Source of the DNA: CAZGMN01 sp964645765
GTDB taxonomy: Bacteria; Acidobacteriota; Aminicenantia; Aminicenantales; Aminicenantaceae
Direction: 5' to 3'
Assembly (NCBI GenBank): GCA_964645765.1
Contig: CAZYBE010000009.1
Coordinates: 1-64,000 of the forward strand
Length of the DNA stretch: 64,000 nt
The notes below the pieces were generated by a model, which saw nothing but the letters and a program-made list of their open reading frames with translations, was not told the DNA's origin and ran no database searches. Shown here in pieces: positions 7,965-17,267 of the stretch (positions are counted from its first letter, which is position 1; every line of letters begins with the position of its first letter). Position numbers and translations under genes: made by a program.

Positions 7965-8954
7965 ATGAATAAATTAAAAAGAATCGAAAAGGCGCTCGAT
8001 AATCTCTCCGGCCTTGAGCTTGAATGCCGTCTCTGCCCGCAGGAATGCAGGGTGAACAGACGAGTCGGACAAAGAGGAATTTGCCAGAGCACGAACGAAG
8101 CCGCTCTTTCCCACGCCCTTATCCATTTCGGCGAAGAGCCTGTTTTAAGCGGGCTTAAAGACTGCGCCAAAGCTGAAGCCCGGGACGCTTCCCAGCGTTC
8201 TGGCTCAGGCACAATCTTTTTCTCTGGCTGCAACCTCAAGTGCCTCTTCTGCCAGAACTACCAGCTGAGCTGGCTCAACCAGGGAAAAACCGTCTCCGAT
8301 GAGGAATTGGCCAGAAAGATGCTTTATCTCCAGGAAAAAGGCGCCCTGAACATCAACCTTGTCTCCCCGACCCATCTCATTCTGCCCATTCTCAGGGCGC
8401 TGAGAATAGCCTTTGAACAGGGACTCGAATTGCCCATTGTCTATAATTCCAACGGCTACGAAAAAGCAGAAGTCATAGAGAATCTTGAAGGGATTATCGA
8501 TATCTACCTTCCAGACCTGAAGTATTTCTCTCCTGAGGTTGCAGGCAGGTTCTCTAATGGTCCTGATTATTTCGAGAAGGCAAGCCTGGCCATCAAAGAA
8601 ATGCACCGTCAGCAGCCAGAGCTTCTCTTGTCTGAAAAAGAAATCGCATTAAAGGGATTGATCATCAGGCATCTGGTTCTGCCCGGGCAAGTCAAAGATT
8701 CTCTATCCATCCTGGACTGGACTGCCCGAAGCCTTTCCACTTCTATCTGTCTGAGCCTGATGAGTCAATATCACCCCTGTTTCAGGGCTCCGGCTGAAAT
8801 CAAGCGGAATCTCACACCTGAAGAATATGACCGCGTTATCTCCAGAGCAGAGGAGCTCGGCTTCGAGACGATTTTCATCCAGCCAGAGCCTTTTGCTGAG
8901 ACTGAACACCTCGTTCCGGATTTTAACCTTAAAGACCCCTTCAAATGGAGTTGA
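7965..8954 (+). CDS. Radical SAM protein, PflA-like (COG1313 type)
   Basis: 329 aa. Radical SAM cluster motif GCNLKCLFCQNYQLS (CxxxCxxC, Cys ligands of the 4Fe-4S cluster binding S-adenosylmethionine). An N-terminal Cys-rich segment CRLCPQECRVNRRVGQRGIC resembles the accessory motif of COG1313 'pyruvate-formate-lyase-activating-like' proteins. These are commonly annotated as activases but their true partner is usually unknown. I chose the ATG at 7965: AAAGGTGA lies 3-9 bases upstream, and an earlier in-frame ATG at 7908 reads through the hairpin repeat. No glycyl-radical enzyme is nearby. Confidence 0.88.
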   Translation: MNKLKRIEKALDNLSGLELECRLCPQECRVNRRVGQRGICQSTNEAALSHALIHFGEEPVLSGLKDCAKAEARDASQRSGSGTIFFSGCNLKCLFCQNYQLSWLNQGKTVSDEELARKMLYLQEKGALNINLVSPTHLILPILRALRIAFEQGLELPIVYNSNGYEKAEVIENLEGIIDIYLPDLKYFSPEVAGRFSNGPDYFEKASLAIKEMHRQQPELLLSEKEIALKGLIIRHLVLPGQVKDSLSILDWTARSLSTSICLSLMSQYHPCFRAPAEIKRNLTPEEYDRVISRAEELGFETIFIQPEPFAETEHLVPDFNLKDPFKWS

Positions 8955-8964
8955 GCCCAGTTTT

Positions 8965-9780
8965 TTATCTGGGCTGGTAAACTTTCGGCAGGGGAATTCT
9001 TGTGGAAGGAATTCCTAATTCCAAAGCGATCTCCCGCAGCTTGGTCTGAATCTTTTGAACATTCTCAGGTCCCATGCGCAGCAGGTGCTTCTGGGCATCG
9101 CTCAGATCCTCGAGCTCACGGTCGGAAATTCCGTAGGATATCACCCGCTCTTCCAGGCGAAGCTCTCCTTGAACAATGGGCACCTTGAGCAGTTCGATGA
9201 TGGCAAGGGTCAATGTTTCATCAAAGTCCTGTTCAGGATAGCCCAAATCTCTGTAGGCTTGCTGGATCGGAGACTTCAGCCTCCGGTAGAGCTCCACGCA
9301 GGCTTTTGAATCCAGGGACAGGAAAACTTCAACCGCAGGTTTATAGCGGGCATAACTTTCAGGGTCAAGATAGAATTTGCCTCTTCTCTTGATGACCATG
9401 AAATGCCCCTTTGGAGAGAAAAAATCAACCTGGGACTTGGGGCTCATTCCTTGGGCAATATTGTCGACTGCCGCCACAAATTTGCGAATCAAATCCTTGG
9501 TCATCAGCCATGAAGCAAAAGTTGGGTTCGAAGAAAATCCTTTGGTCAGTTCTCGCATGAGCTCATCGCTCTTGTCGAGTTCGACCTCTATCGGCCCCTG
9601 GACTTTTCCTTTGGCCATCGGCTCTCCGACTTGAGCTTGAGCCGTTGGAAGTGTGACCTCTTGCGCTGGAGCGACCTCTGTTGGTTTTTCACGGAAGAAT
9701 AAATAGTAGATTCCGAATCCGACGGCTATTACGACAATAAAGATGACGACCCCTCGAATGACCTTTTTACTTTCTTCCAT
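8965..9780 (-). CDS. DUF3014 membrane-anchored protein
   Basis: 271 aa. One TM helix at about residues 9-29 (VVIFIVVIAVGFGIYYLFF), a Pro/Ala/Gln-rich linker, then the DUF3014 domain. The domain is recognised by LDKSDELMRELTKGFSSNPTFASWL, DLIRKFVAAVDNIAQG and the C-terminal ALELGIPSTRIPLPKVYQPR. Function of the family is unknown; the topology puts the domain in the periplasm. A strong AAGGAGGGAGGGT ribosome site supports the start. It ends 10 bp from the convergent radical SAM gene. Confidence 0.85.
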   Translation of the reverse strand: MEESKKVIRGVVIFIVVIAVGFGIYYLFFREKPTEVAPAQEVTLPTAQAQVGEPMAKGKVQGPIEVELDKSDELMRELTKGFSSNPTFASWLMTKDLIRKFVAAVDNIAQGMSPKSQVDFFSPKGHFMVIKRRGKFYLDPESYARYKPAVEVFLSLDSKACVELYRRLKSPIQQAYRDLGYPEQDFDETLTLAIIELLKVPIVQGELRLEERVISYGISDRELEDLSDAQKHLLRMGPENVQKIQTKLREIALELGIPSTRIPLPKVYQPR

Positions 9781-9831
9781 ACCCTCCCTCCTTTTTCATT
9801 CAAAATAATTTATGATGATTCAAGACATCTC

Positions 9832-10632
9832 TCATTTTTTCAGTTTATTGATATGAATATCTCCCTTTAAACAAGAAAGAGAGAGAAGAGCCCCCTCTTC
9901 TCCAATCTGCGTAGAAACCTTTTTGGCGGGGAGAGACTCTTTCAGGTCAAAGTCGCTCGAAATATTTCCCTCTGGCGCACTGGCCTCGATTCGGGCTTTG
10001 ACCTCGGGCTGAAGACTAATGGCGATATCGCCTTGCTTGACTGTGATTCTAATTTCATCCTCGCTCCTCAAGTCATAGAGACTGGCTTTCACCGAGCCGT
10101 TAACCACTAATGCCGTTAATGAGCCTGAAAAATTTTCAACTCTGACCTCCCCTTTCTGAAGGTCGATTATGGCTTCTCCATATAAATCAGCGAGGGAAAC
10201 ATTTCCTTCCTTGGCAACGATGTCCTTGAGATGAATCGAGTGAGGGGTGTTAATATAGAAATTGACAGAAGTCAATTCTTTATCCCAGCTCTCGGGCTTG
10301 GTCTTGATCTTGATGAAATTTTCGAATTTATCAAAATCGATTTTCAGCTGGTAGGGCACTCCTCCCCAGTAAAAACCTCTTCGGTACGAAAAAGGAGCCG
10401 TCCTTTCAGCAGAGACTTCCATTTCATTCTTATCCCAGCCGAGAATCTCGATGTCGCCGTCGACATTCTCGAGAGAGAGAGTTCCCCCGGTGTCGAAAGA
10501 CACGGCTTTATGGAACTCTCCCAGAGGACGACCGGCAACCCTCCCAGGGTAATCAACAACAGCAATAATGCATGAATCTATAAAAAGTAGAATGAATAAC
10601 AGGCCTAAGGCATACAGGAAATATTTCTTCAT
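9832..10632 (-). CDS. DUF4097-family beta-strand repeat lipoprotein
   Basis: 266 aa. Signal peptide with lipobox-like LFIDSC at about residues 16-21, so probably a lipoprotein. The rest is a right-handed beta-strand-repeat (DUF4097/DUF4098 adhesin-like) domain, for example GGTLSLENVDGDIEILGWDKNEMEVSAE, EGNVSLADLYGEAIIDLQKGEVRVENFSGSL and ASAPEGNISSDF. The role of these proteins is unknown; they are often next to anti-sigma or phage-shock genes, which is not the case here. GGGAGGAAAGG ribosome site. Likely co-transcribed with the DUF3014 gene (51 bp gap). Confidence 0.82.
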   Translation of the reverse strand: MKKYFLYALGLLFILLFIDSCIIAVVDYPGRVAGRPLGEFHKAVSFDTGGTLSLENVDGDIEILGWDKNEMEVSAERTAPFSYRRGFYWGGVPYQLKIDFDKFENFIKIKTKPESWDKELTSVNFYINTPHSIHLKDIVAKEGNVSLADLYGEAIIDLQKGEVRVENFSGSLTALVVNGSVKASLYDLRSEDEIRITVKQGDIAISLQPEVKARIEASAPEGNISSDFDLKESLPAKKVSTQIGEEGALLSLSCLKGDIHINKLKK

Positions 10633-10710
10633 CCTTTCCTCCCTTTTTAAAATATTACTATATAAATTTACGAATTGAAAGCTTTGAAAATTAATAAATT
10701 TCAGCGACCG

Positions 10711-10755
10711 GAGAATGGCCCTAAAATCCGACTGGGAGCAAGGCTATTTCCCAAG
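10711..10755 (-). repeat. Half copy of the 183 bp palindromic element
   Basis: Reading the minus strand, CTTGGGAAATAGCC, then TTGCTCCCAGTCGGATTTT and GGCCATTCTC, match the left outer 45 bp of the full element with several substitutions; the rest of the element is absent. It lies in the 348 bp gap before the PurF-like gene. That gap also holds two direct copies of CTTATGGTTATG (10901 and 10944) and no gene. Confidence 0.75.
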
Positions 10756-10980
10756 ACATTGTCTATTCGCGGAATTAGAAATGATTTCTTTTTAAATTCT
10801 TCTTGAATGTAAATTTAAAATCTGTAATATTTTGATTTTGAGGTGCCAAAGGCTCTGAGCTATTTGCCTGCTCTTATGGGAAATAGCCAAAGCAAAAATC
10901 CTTATGGTTATGCTGATCTTGCTGAAAACCAATAAATTAACCCCTTATGGTTATGAGGCTAACTATCGAAGGAGGTTATC

Positions 10981-12387
10981 ATGGGCGGGTTTTTTGGGGT
11001 GGTTTCAAAACAAAATTGTGTCAGTGACCTTTTCTACGGGACAGATTATCATTCCCATCTTGGAACAAGACGGGGCGGTTTAGTCGTCAAGAATCCGCAG
11101 GGGTTCATAAGGTTCATCCACAAAATCGAGAATGACCAGTTCAGGTCGAAATTCGAACAGGATATTGTCAAGATGAAGGGAAACAAGGGAATAGGGGTTA
11201 TCAGCGACTATGAGGACCAACCACTACTCATCTGCTCTCATCTGGGAAAATATGCTCTGGTGACCGTGAGTGCAATCAAGAATGAAGAGGAACTCGTCAG
11301 AAATGTCTTCAGCCGGAGGGCAATTCATTTTTCTGAGATGAGAGAGGGGGTCATCAACCCAACCGAGCTCATTGCCGCCCTGATCAATGAGGAACCGACC
11401 TTTGAGGATGGAATAGAAAATATCATGGAATCGATTAAGGGCTCATGTTCTCTATTGCTCTTGACTGACAAAGGAATCTATGCAGCCCGGGACAGGCTGG
11501 GAAGAACTCCGGTAGCGCTTGGGGAAAAAGAAGAGAGCTTCGCTGCCACGCTCGAGACATGCGCCTTCCCCAACCTCGGCTTTAGTATAAAAAAATATCT
11601 CGGGCCAGGAGAAATCGTCTTTATCACAGAGGAAGGAATAGAGCAGAGAAAGCCTGCAAGGGATAAGTTGCAAATCTGCGGCTTTCTTTGGGTTTATTAT
11701 GGCTATCCTGCCTCAAGTTATGAAAACATCAACGTTGAGATTGTAAGGAACAGATGTGGAGCACTTCTGGCAAGAAACGATGATGTCAAGGTAGACATGG
11801 TGGCCGGAATCCCGGATTCTGGAACGGGCCATGGTTTAGGCTATGCCAGCGAGGCGCGAATACCCTTCAAGAGGCCCTTTGTCAAATACACCCCAACCTG
11901 GCCTCGGAGTTTTACGCCGTATAAACAGGAAACAAGAGACCTCGTGGCCAAGATGAAACTTATACCCATCAGGGAAATAATCGAAGGAAAAAGATTACTA
12001 TTCTGCGAGGATTCTATCGTTCGAGGAACGCAGCTCAAGGATACCATCCAGCGACTCTATGACTTTGGAGCCCTGGAAGTCCACATGAGGCCGGCCTGCC
12101 CGCCTTTAACCCATGGATGTAAATTTTTGAATTTCACAAGGTCAAAGTCTGAACTCGACCTTGCAGCAAGAAAAGCGATACATGAGTTAGAAAGAGAAGA
12201 TGGAAAAAATTTGGATGAGTACTCCAGAGCAGGAACTGAGAAATATGAAGCGATGGTCGATAAAATCAGACAGACATTAAAATTGACAACCTTGAAATAT
12301 CAAAGATTGGAGAATTTGGTCAAGGCCATCGGTCTTCCCAAAGAGAAATTGTGCACTTACTGCTGGGACGGCGTTGAGATTAAATAA
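10981..12387 (+). CDS. Amidophosphoribosyltransferase-like protein lacking the Cys nucleophile
   Basis: 468 aa two-domain PurF homologue. N-terminal Ntn-hydrolase domain (about 1-230) begins MGGFFGV instead of MCGIxG, so the glutaminase nucleophile Cys is Gly2. THLGTRRGG and AARDRLGRTPVALG of the domain are kept. The C-terminal PRTase domain has the PRPP loop RLLFCEDSIVRGTQL (338-352). Candidate 4Fe-4S ligands are Cys233, Cys373 or Cys380, and the CTYC pair 458/461, as in the B. subtilis-type enzyme. It could use ammonia or have another role; similar MGGFFG paralogues are known in Bacteroidetes. Strong GAAGGAGGT ribosome site. No purine genes nearby. Confidence 0.85.
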   Translation: MGGFFGVVSKQNCVSDLFYGTDYHSHLGTRRGGLVVKNPQGFIRFIHKIENDQFRSKFEQDIVKMKGNKGIGVISDYEDQPLLICSHLGKYALVTVSAIKNEEELVRNVFSRRAIHFSEMREGVINPTELIAALINEEPTFEDGIENIMESIKGSCSLLLLTDKGIYAARDRLGRTPVALGEKEESFAATLETCAFPNLGFSIKKYLGPGEIVFITEEGIEQRKPARDKLQICGFLWVYYGYPASSYENINVEIVRNRCGALLARNDDVKVDMVAGIPDSGTGHGLGYASEARIPFKRPFVKYTPTWPRSFTPYKQETRDLVAKMKLIPIREIIEGKRLLFCEDSIVRGTQLKDTIQRLYDFGALEVHMRPACPPLTHGCKFLNFTRSKSELDLAARKAIHELEREDGKNLDEYSRAGTEKYEAMVDKIRQTLKLTTLKYQRLENLVKAIGLPKEKLCTYCWDGVEIK

Positions 12388-12472
12388 AATCAGGTAACCC
12401 GCACCATGAATTTCTCGAAGATAGGAAAAATCAGAGAAGGTTTTTTTAAAAAATTTCGCTTCCCTCTTTAAG

Positions 12473-12523
12473 AAAAAAGGGGACAGGCTACTTTTGTTTG
12501 AAAAGTTGCCTGTCCCTTTTTTT
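12473..12523. terminator. Bidirectional terminator hairpin (GGGGACAGGC family)
   Basis: AAAAAAGGGGACAGGCTACTTTT and AAAAGTTGCCTGTCCC-TTTTTTT form a stem of about 20 bp with a GTTTG loop and two small mismatches. A-rich on one side and T-rich on the other, it suits termination in both directions, exactly between the convergent PurF-like gene (ends 12387) and the propeller gene (ends 12560). Confidence 0.8.
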
Positions 12524-12559
12524 CTTTTTTTTACTATCCCCTTCCTAAACCCTTTTGGA

Positions 12560-13669
12560 TCAGGCTACTATTTTATACTTTACAACTGCTGGCACTTCGT
12601 TTTCATCGATTTCGACGATAAAAAGAGAATCGCCGGAAATCGCGAGAGGATGCTTCATCAAGTCTTCTTGTTTTATTTTCTTTGAGAGCGGCAAGTAAAA
12701 ATTGTCAACGTATTGCCCTTCCCTGTTGAAGACATCAACAAGGATTCCCTTCTTCTCATTCCAGGTCGAAGTCAAGACCCAGATATTGTCCTGATGAATA
12801 AAAACTCTTTGGATGTCGTTGTAATAATCTACAGACGGCTCAAGGGTATATAGATATGGTTTAGCTTCTTTTATTTTTTCTTTCCCATGCCTGCGTTTAA
12901 CGCTTTTATATTTTCTGTTGAATGCCCGGGCAATCTGGTTCTTTTCCAAGTCCAGCATTTTGAGCAAATAATCCTGAGTATGGTGGATAATGAGATATTT
13001 TCTTTCATACAGAGTGCAGGAAAGGTCGGTGATGTTATCGGCAATGATTGCATTCGGTAATCTTTTTGCAAACCACTTTGCTGGGAAAATCTGCCCTGTT
13101 TCTTCCACCCTTCCGTCTTCAGAAACGAGCAATAAACTCCAGTCGATATCGATCGTCTCAGGCTCTGTTCCTTCTTTCTTGAGCACCGGAAAGGAGTTGC
13201 GGTCCATAATAAATTCATCATTGAAAATGGTAATCAAGCGGCTGGCTGCCTTCTCAGGCCTCAACTCTCTGATTAGATTCCCTTCGCTGTCCATCCTGAC
13301 GATTTTATTCGGCCGAGCCTGGTGGACGATGATCTCATTGCCGCCGAAAAGATAATTTTCAATTGACTGAAATTCGCCAGGCCCCTCCCCTTTCTTGAAG
13401 AGGTTCTTCACAAATTTTCCCTTTGAATCGAACTTTAAAAATTGCTCACCATCGACAACAAATATACTTCCATCAGGTGCAACTTTGATATTCTCAGGAT
13501 TTTTAAAATAAAAACCGCCCTGCTCATCGCTTATCCTCATTTCCTCTCTGAGCTCAAGAACCCTTCCCGCCTTTTTGCTCATCGGCTTTGCCGGGTTCTT
13601 GATTACCTGTTGCGAAAAAGCTCCGGAAACGATACTCATGACCAGGAAAAGGACTGTTGCCGCTCTCAT
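12560..13669 (-). CDS. Secreted 6-bladed beta-propeller protein
   Basis: 369 aa. Cleavable signal peptide (MRAATVLFLVMSIVSGAFSQQ). The body shows NHL/6-bladed propeller repeats: FYFKNPENIKVAPDGSIFVVDG, FLKFDSKGKFVKNLFKKGEGPGEFQSI, and NIWVLTSTWNEKKGILVDVFNREGQYVDNFYLP. This 6-bladed family is abundant in Bacteroidetes, Aminicenantes and Acidobacteria; its function is usually unknown. A paralogue lies at 47745-48854. Ribosome site TAGGAGGGGAT. Confidence 0.85.
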   Translation of the reverse strand: MRAATVLFLVMSIVSGAFSQQVIKNPAKPMSKKAGRVLELREEMRISDEQGGFYFKNPENIKVAPDGSIFVVDGEQFLKFDSKGKFVKNLFKKGEGPGEFQSIENYLFGGNEIIVHQARPNKIVRMDSEGNLIRELRPEKAASRLITIFNDEFIMDRNSFPVLKKEGTEPETIDIDWSLLLVSEDGRVEETGQIFPAKWFAKRLPNAIIADNITDLSCTLYERKYLIIHHTQDYLLKMLDLEKNQIARAFNRKYKSVKRRHGKEKIKEAKPYLYTLEPSVDYYNDIQRVFIHQDNIWVLTSTWNEKKGILVDVFNREGQYVDNFYLPLSKKIKQEDLMKHPLAISGDSLFIVEIDENEVPAVVKYKIVA

Positions 13670-13920
13670 ATCCCCTCCTATTACGTTCCATTCAATTTAT
13701 CCATAAACAATTACGCTTCGCAATCAATTCCTGTTTATTCAGAAAAATAAAAAAATAGGACAGGTAACTTTACAGCAACGATGACCTACATTCCTGCTGG
13801 AATGTCTCACACAGTCTGGAATGAAGAAGAAGAAGACCCCTGGAAGGAATCATCATTATGTTCGGCGAAGGAGCTTAGTTTTCAGGCGTCAAATTCTAAT
13901 TAAAACCCTTTTCCTGATTT

Positions 13921-15732
13921 TTATTTATCTGCTAGGACAAATGCCGTCAAATAGGCCAGCCTGGAAATCTTTTCAATGGTTTCACCGCTGACCTTGTCCA
14001 CGCTGTCGCTTGTCTGATGATAGTCATCAGTCATGCTGGCCATGAGAAACACCCAGGGAATCTTGGCCGAGGCAAACGAGGAATGATCGCTTCCGCCCAT
14101 TCCCCGTCCAAGGTCTCCGCTGGCTTCGCGTAAAAGCAAATCCATTCCTACTGACTGGTCGGCATTCTTCAGGATATCACCCAAACCAGCTCCTGCTGAG
14201 AATGAAACAGGCAAGAAATTGGCTGGCTTGATCTTTTTGAGCAGCTCCTGTGTGCTCTGGACATTGAACATGCGGGACATGCGGTTGATGCCTTGTTCGT
14301 CATAAGGACGGCTGATCATGTCCATATTCACATAAGCGACTGTCTTATCCAGGGGGAAGACAGGGTTCTGGACATAATAGCGGGAGCCCAGGAGGCCTTC
14401 CTCCTCTCCTGTCCAGAGGCAGAAGAGGATGGAGCGCTTGGGCCTTTCCGGATTGGCCATAAAGGCTCTGGCCAGATTCAGGACGCCCACCGAGCCGGAG
14501 CCGTTGTCGTCGGCGCCGTTAAAAACATAGTCTTCCCATTTCCCTAAGTGGTCAAGATGAGCGCCAACCACAACAAACTCGTTTTTCAAGGCCGGGTCTG
14601 AGCCTTCGATATAAGCTAAAACATTCGCGCTCCGCACAAGCGCGGCCTTGGCGGTTGTGGAAACCGTCAATTTGGTTCCGGGCAGTTCCATGGAAGCTGG
14701 CTTGAATGTGTCTTCAATCTTTTTCTGAAGGTCTTCGATTTTTAGCCCGGCACCTTCCAGAATGGCATTGGCCATCTCCCGGGTGATGGTGATGACCGTC
14801 GAAGCCTCCCCAGGCATCTGCGCACCGCCGCCAGGAATCGAAAGGCGCCTTCGCGGTCTGTTTATAATCGGCCGTTCATCAGAAACTCGTCTCGGCCCAG
14901 TAAGGCTTTTATACATGTCAGCGTCCTTGACTGAGTTTTGCACCTGGAGAATGGCTGCCACGCCGAGCTTGGCGATCTCCCGGGTCTTGGAAAAGCCGCC
15001 GCCCCGGGCAAAAGGCCCAAAAGCAGCAGCCGGAAAGTATTTGTCTCTCAGCTCTTTTTTCTGGAATGGAGAATTGGGGTTTTCCTTTCCCGGCGCCTCG
15101 GAAATGATCAAGACGATTTTCCCCTTGACATCGAGATTCTTGAAATCATCGTAGCCGATCTCTTTCTCTGTGATCCCGTAGCCTGCAAAGACCACAGGAG
15201 CCTCGAGCGTTTCGGCTGTGGACGGGACGCTCGTAAAATCAAGGCCTGCCTGGAAAAGGCGCGTTTTGGAAAGGGCGCCTTTTTTGATTTCCAGCATGAG
15301 CTGGCCGGAGACATCGGAGATTTCTTTCAGGACAAGTTCCTGGAGATAACTCTTTTCCTGAGGAGGCAGCTGCCGCGCTTCAGCTCCCATGCCCCTCATC
15401 ATCATTCGCCCCATCCCAGGTGCATCACCGGCCGGCTTCAATTTCCATAAGGAAAGCAAGGAAGACGCATAATTAGAAGCAAGCTGATACCCCCTCGTCG
15501 CCGTCTCCCTCCCCTCCATCAAATCAGAGGAAATATAGGAAAGCATGGTTATAGAATCTTTGGCCGTAATCAACTCGAAACCGGTCTTCATTTTTTCTGG
15601 CGGGATTTGCGGCTTCTCGACAAGGCACAGGTTTTTTAAAATATCTTCGGGTTTGGGCTGCTGCGGGGCTTGAGCCTTTAAGGCAAAAACCAAAGTAAAA
15701 ATCACGAGAATCGAAATGATAGACTTTTTCAT
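13921..15732 (-). CDS. Secreted M28-family metallopeptidase with PA-domain insert
   Basis: 603 aa zinc aminopeptidase-type exopeptidase. Signal peptide residues 1-20 (LVIFTLVFALKAQA). Protease-associated-like region at about 180-300 (VVFAGYGITEKEIGYDDFKNLDVKGKIVLI). The M28 catalytic core has two-zinc ligands in order: GAHLDHLG (His, and the catalytic Asp two residues on), NGADDNGSGS (bridging Asp), TGEEEG (catalytic Glu and ligand Glu), VNMDMI (Asp), GGSDHSSF and the late DDYHQTSD (His). Complete and likely active. Ribosome site AAAGGAGG. Length is normal for PA-containing M28 enzymes. Confidence 0.93.
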   Translation of the reverse strand: MKKSIISILVIFTLVFALKAQAPQQPKPEDILKNLCLVEKPQIPPEKMKTGFELITAKDSITMLSYISSDLMEGRETATRGYQLASNYASSLLSLWKLKPAGDAPGMGRMMMRGMGAEARQLPPQEKSYLQELVLKEISDVSGQLMLEIKKGALSKTRLFQAGLDFTSVPSTAETLEAPVVFAGYGITEKEIGYDDFKNLDVKGKIVLIISEAPGKENPNSPFQKKELRDKYFPAAAFGPFARGGGFSKTREIAKLGVAAILQVQNSVKDADMYKSLTGPRRVSDERPIINRPRRRLSIPGGGAQMPGEASTVITITREMANAILEGAGLKIEDLQKKIEDTFKPASMELPGTKLTVSTTAKAALVRSANVLAYIEGSDPALKNEFVVVGAHLDHLGKWEDYVFNGADDNGSGSVGVLNLARAFMANPERPKRSILFCLWTGEEEGLLGSRYYVQNPVFPLDKTVAYVNMDMISRPYDEQGINRMSRMFNVQSTQELLKKIKPANFLPVSFSAGAGLGDILKNADQSVGMDLLLREASGDLGRGMGGSDHSSFASAKIPWVFLMASMTDDYHQTSDSVDKVSGETIEKISRLAYLTAFVLADK

Positions 15733-15954
15733 CTCATTTGCCTCCTTTAATGATTTGATTGTCTTTTACTGCCATATCCATTTCGGACTTAGAATAAATT
15801 TAGACGAAGGGACATCATAATTTCTTCCCGAAATTTTTGAAATAGAAAACTTTCCTCTGCCTTATTTTTCAATCTTAATGCTAACTTCCCTCTAAAAATG
15901 AATTTAGAATAAAAGGTATATTTGAGAAAGGCGAATAGGCTTAGATACCAGAAA

Positions 15955-17058
15955 TCAGATTCTGATGAATATTTTTTTCCGATAGAGAGGAAGCATTATC
16001 CCTATCCAGAGAAGGATGAGAAGCAGAGGGTAGATAAGGGAGCCGACATAAGCGCCAGCCCAAGGAGCAAAAAGCTTGGCGTAGATATAAGTTTTTAAAG
16101 GCAGGACTTTGCCAGCCGCTGACACCTTGATTAGAGCCATCAACTTGACCATCAAGGTCGAGCCGACGAAAACAGCGATGGCATTTGTGCCTAAAACAAG
16201 AAAGGGAGCACTCCACTTTTTAATTCTCATCCCATCTATCAGCACATAGCAAACTCCAAGGAGGAGCAAGGCAAGCCCAGCCGTGAGGAGCACATAAGTG
16301 CTTGTCCAGAGCTGCTTGTTGATGGGAAAAAAGGGATGGAGCACAAGCCCGGACAGAGTGAAAAGAATGCCAGCGATGAAAATGCCTGCTGTCCTTTTAA
16401 TAATTGTCTTGGAGGAGCGCAGCCAATCCCCGGTTAGAGTCCCCAGCAGGGCTGTTGAAATTGCTGGCAACGTGCTCAGGAGCCCTTCAGGGTCGAATGC
16501 GGGTTTGTAAAGATGCCCGGCAAGAAGCTTGGTGTCGATGTAGCCGCAGAGATTTCCCTCATAACTCAAGACTCCAGCTCCATAGCCTGGAACAGAGACA
16601 AGTTTCATGATGAGCCAGTAGGAAGCCAGGATAAGCAAGGTCGTGACTGCTCTTCCCTTAACCCGGACATTGAGAAAGAGTATAGAGGAGAAAAGATAAC
16701 AGAGAGCTATTCGCTGGAGAACACCAGGAATTCTAAGAGTTGAAAAATTAAAGCGAGGGATGAGGGTCAAAAGAATTCCAACGCTAAAGAGGATAACGCT
16801 CCGCTTCAAGATCTTAAGATAAAGGCCGGGCTTCTCAATTCCCTTCTCGATTTTTCTTGAAAAGGAGAGGGAGATGGCCACACCGACGATGAAAAGGAAA
16901 AAGGGAAAGACGAGGTCTGTCGGTGTCCAGCCATGCCACTCAGCGTGGCGCAGCGGGGGATAGACATAATCCCAGCTTCCCGGGTTGTTGACCAAGGTCA
17001 TCCCGGCGATGGTGATTCCTCGGAAAACATCCAGAGAAGAAAGTCGTTCTTCTGTCAT
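15955..17058 (-). CDS. HGSNAT/NagX-like transmembrane acyltransferase (DUF5009)
   Basis: 367 aa with about 10 TM segments. N-terminal signature LSSLDVFRGITIAGMTLVNNPGSW followed by LRHAEWHGWTPTDLVFPFFLFIVGVAISLSFSRK is diagnostic of the COG4299 family related to heparan-alpha-glucosaminide N-acetyltransferase. The conserved His of HAEWHGW is the proposed acetyl-transfer residue in that family. It probably transfers an acyl group across the membrane to an amino sugar. No neighbouring sugar-catabolic operon shares its strand directly. Confidence 0.88.
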   Translation of the reverse strand: MTEERLSSLDVFRGITIAGMTLVNNPGSWDYVYPPLRHAEWHGWTPTDLVFPFFLFIVGVAISLSFSRKIEKGIEKPGLYLKILKRSVILFSVGILLTLIPRFNFSTLRIPGVLQRIALCYLFSSILFLNVRVKGRAVTTLLILASYWLIMKLVSVPGYGAGVLSYEGNLCGYIDTKLLAGHLYKPAFDPEGLLSTLPAISTALLGTLTGDWLRSSKTIIKRTAGIFIAGILFTLSGLVLHPFFPINKQLWTSTYVLLTAGLALLLLGVCYVLIDGMRIKKWSAPFLVLGTNAIAVFVGSTLMVKLMALIKVSAAGKVLPLKTYIYAKLFAPWAGAYVGSLIYPLLLILLWIGIMLPLYRKKIFIRI

Positions 17059-17267
17059 TTTTTAAAGTTCTACAGAAATGATAGCCAAAATTTCTCTTCT
17101 GTCAATCGCTGTTGCATATAATTTTTTTTCAATTAGAATAGTGTCGTAATCCTATTGCGAACTCATGGAGGGAACGAAGCAATCCTGTAAAAATTCATCT
17201 TATTGAAAGAACAAAAGGCGAGACAGGCTTCTGCAAGCCGCATGATCAAAGGAAAGGTGGTCGAACC

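Noticed and set aside
7640..8239. 199 aa minus-strand ORF across repeat copy 1
   Set aside because: It runs through the palindrome and the antisense of a radical SAM gene; no family features.
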